NCBI GenBank assembly: GCA_021166845.1
Contig: JAJPEP010000048.1
Location: forward strand, 1-64,000
Source: Thiobacillus sp.
GTDB lineage: Bacteria; Pseudomonadota; Gammaproteobacteria; Burkholderiales; Thiobacillaceae
Direction of reading: 5' to 3'
DNA: 64,000 bases
This document shows, in pieces, positions 62,250-64,000 of this stretch. Numbering within the stretch: position 1 is the stretch's first letter; each line of letters opens with the position of its first letter. The notes below the pieces were generated by a model. The model did not search any database. It was not told where the DNA came from and saw only the letters and a program-made list of their open reading frames with translations. The translations under genes were made by a program, and so were the position numbers.

Positions 62250-63707
62250 CTACTTTCTCCAGAACACCGGGGTCAGCACCACCAGCAGGGTGAAAAACTC
62301 CAGCCGCCCGAGCAGCATGGCAAAGCTGCACACCCAGATCTGGAAGTCCGTCAGTACAGCATAGGTGCTGGCGGGGCCGACCTGTCCCAAGCCGGGGCCG
62401 GTGTTGTTGACCATGGCGACCACCGCGGTGAAGGCGGTAAAAACATCCAGCCCGGACGCGGAGAGGATGAACGACAGGATAACAATCGAGGCGACATAGA
62501 TGAACAAAAAAGCCAGCACCGCATAGATGATCTTGTTGGGCACCGATTGCCGACCGATCTTGGTGTGGATTTCCGCGTTGGGGTGGATCAGCTTGATCAG
62601 TTCGCGGTAGACCTGTTTGTACAGCAGCACCGCTCGCAGCATCTTGATGCCGCCGCCGGTGGAGCCGGAACTGGCGATGAAGCTCGACAGGAACAGCATG
62701 AACAGCGGGGCGAAATAGGGCCACACGTTGAAGTCGGTGGTGGAAAACCCGAGCGTGGTGGCGACGGCGATGGTGTTGAACGCCGCATAGCGTAGCGCCT
62801 CGGGAAAATCGAGGTAAATCTCCTTGTACTGCAGATACACGGCCAGGCCGAGAATGCTGGCGCCGAGCACGCCAAAGGTCCAGCGGATTTCGGCGTCGAA
62901 GCGATAAGCCAGCAGATTGCGCATGCGGAACGCCATGAAGTGCGTGGAAAAGCTGATGCCGGCGATCAGCGCGAACACCATGACGACGACTTCCAGGGTG
63001 ACGGAATCGAAATAGGCCATGCTGGCGTCGTGCGAGGACATGCCGCCCAGGCTCATAACGCTGAAGGCGTGAACGACGGCATCCACCCAGCTCATGCCGC
63101 CGATCCACAGCGCCAGGATGCAGAATGCCGTGAAGATGACGTACACCAGCCACAGCCCCTTGGCGGTTTCCGCCATGCGCGGGGTGAGCTTGCTGTCCTT
63201 CATCGGCGTCGGCGTTTCGGCCTTGAACAGCTGCCGGCCGCCGACCCCCAGCATCGGCAGCACCGCCACCACCAGCACGATCACGCCCATGCCGCCGATC
63301 CAGTGCATCTGGGTGCGCCAGATGTTGATCGACGGCGGCAGGCTGTCGAGCCCGGACAGCACGGTGGCGCCGGTGGCGGTCAGGCCCGAGACGGCCTCGA
63401 AATAGGCGTCGGTGAAACTGAGGCCGGGCATATACGACAGCAGCGGGATGGTGGAAAACAGCGGCAGGATGGTCCAGATCAGCACCACCAGCAGGAAGCC
63501 GTCGCGGGTATGCAGTTCGCGCTGGCCCCTGCGGGAAAATATCCACAGCGCCACCCCGGACAGGAAGGTGACGACGATCGCCTCGTCGTAGGCCCGGTGC
63601 GCGCCATCTTCCAGCCCCAGCGAAATGGCCAGCGGCAGCAGGAATGCTGCCGGAAACAGCATCAGCACTTTCGACAGGATGTGGACGACAGGCAATATTT
63701 GCGACAT
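62250..63707 (-). CDS. trkH: Potassium uptake protein TrkH
   Basis: A 485-residue K+ channel subunit. The four pore loops with selectivity-filter Gly are visible: SGLTATGATVLSG, FSVMSLGGMSS, IAVATTLGFSTTD and MVNNTGPGLGQVG, with HWIGGMGVIVLVVAVLPMLG nearby. It works with TrkA, which is not in the window. A second trkH lies just upstream on the same strand. Confidence 0.95.
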   Translation of the reverse strand: MSQILPVVHILSKVLMLFPAAFLLPLAISLGLEDGAHRAYDEAIVVTFLSGVALWIFSRRGQRELHTRDGFLLVVLIWTILPLFSTIPLLSYMPGLSFTDAYFEAVSGLTATGATVLSGLDSLPPSINIWRTQMHWIGGMGVIVLVVAVLPMLGVGGRQLFKAETPTPMKDSKLTPRMAETAKGLWLVYVIFTAFCILALWIGGMSWVDAVVHAFSVMSLGGMSSHDASMAYFDSVTLEVVVMVFALIAGISFSTHFMAFRMRNLLAYRFDAEIRWTFGVLGASILGLAVYLQYKEIYLDFPEALRYAAFNTIAVATTLGFSTTDFNVWPYFAPLFMLFLSSFIASSGSTGGGIKMLRAVLLYKQVYRELIKLIHPNAEIHTKIGRQSVPNKIIYAVLAFLFIYVASIVILSFILSASGLDVFTAFTAVVAMVNNTGPGLGQVGPASTYAVLTDFQIWVCSFAMLLGRLEFFTLLVVLTPVFWRK

Positions 63708-63823
63708 GAGTCGATTGGTGCGTGGCGTTTACCCCCTTCCGCTTGCGGGGGGGCTGGATGGAAGAGCGCAGTCTCGTTGCGGCAGACCGGCTTCGGTTAG
63801 CGCGATGGTACCAGCGCCCGCCC

Positions 63824-64000
63824 TCAGCCACGCCAGAAGGCGCGGGTGAACAACACAAATACGGTGATCAGTTCGAGCCGCCCGAGCAGCATGGTGAATG
63901 CCAGAGCCCAGGTCTGGAAGTCGTTGAGGCCGGCGTAATTCGTTCCCGGGCCAACCTCGTTGAGTCCGGGGCCGGCGTTGTTGATGCAGGCAATGACGGC
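63824..64000 (-). CDS. trkH: Second TrkH-like protein, C-terminal part only
   Basis: The last 58 codons of another TrkH: the fourth filter region IACINNAGPGLNEVGPGTNY, the segment FTMLLGRLELITVFVLF, then TRAFWRG and stop. It aligns with the end of the neighbouring trkH but is clearly divergent, so the two are paralogues in tandem, 116 bp apart. The gap has a GC-rich stretch and no clear terminator. Confidence 0.93.
   Translation of the reverse strand, partial: AVIACINNAGPGLNEVGPGTNYAGLNDFQTWALAFTMLLGRLELITVFVLFTRAFWRG

Noticed and set aside
62242-63858. Long upstream extension of the TPR frame
   Set aside because: It is a shadow of trkH; the ATG at 62241 begins a typical small TPR protein.

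Overview
The window is GC-rich chromosomal DNA of a betaproteobacterium. The gene order zapA - 6S RNA - 5-formyl-THF cyclo-ligase, the Azotobacter-type FdxA, the Nudix-ThiE fusion, E. coli-type rho, priA, gltBD and a small cytochrome c551/c552 suggest an autotrophic or sulfur/metal-oxidising lineage near Thiobacillus (Hydrogenophilales/Nitrosomonadales). That placement is inference from gene content; no rRNA is present to test it.

Layout. 0-3.8 kb (minus): partial gluQ, cobO, and a BtuB-like TonB-dependent receptor behind a cobalamin riboswitch. 3.8-5.1 kb (plus): a ZapB-like coiled coil, zapA, 6S RNA and 5-FCL. 5.1-11.5 kb: alanine symporter, cytochrome c, DUF2189 and DUF255 proteins, an ankyrin protein and a ParA-like ATPase. 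11.7-15.9 kb: an unusual ilvD-mutarotase fusion, lgt, a VanZ-like gene and tRNA-Ala(CGC). 15.9-17.7 kb: a lower-GC two-gene insert (AAA ATPase + TOPRIM/DUF4276) with the look of a phage-defence pair. 17.8-25 kb: endonuclease/phosphatase and gltBD. 25-29.8 kb: a GlrK-lipoprotein-GlrR two-component operon followed by two sigma-54 promoters with GlrR-like upstream sites, driving a DUF1328 membrane peptide and an EF-hand protein. 29.8-45.8 kb: FadL-like porin, hemE, Tim44-like, priA, argS, SPOR protein, dsbA, an encapsulated-ferritin-like protein without an encapsulin, mobA, a glycosyltransferase, an M48 protease, rpmE, rho and trxA.

45.9-56.4 kb is the most striking region. An addB-like nuclease and its addA-like helicase partner should be adjacent but are separated by about 4 kb of foreign DNA. 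This holds a complete EcoRII-type restriction-modification system (Dcm-like methylase, small unknown protein, Vsr, EcoRII-like endonuclease) and a VapBC-type toxin-antitoxin pair. A vestigial duplicate of the addA start lies between the two cargo modules, recording at least two events. 56.5-64 kb: DUF938 methyltransferase, small proteins, argJ, Nudix-ThiE, phoU, yggX, a TPR protein and two tandem trkH genes.

A family of short GC-rich repeats with the core ACCCGCAAGGRGTASGCCG occurs at five loci. At two of them it forms tandem arrays of exactly 57 bp; one array is translated in frame at the start of a glycosyltransferase, the other runs into the stop codon of yggX. A separate nested palindromic element of about 220 bp lies downstream of ilvD.
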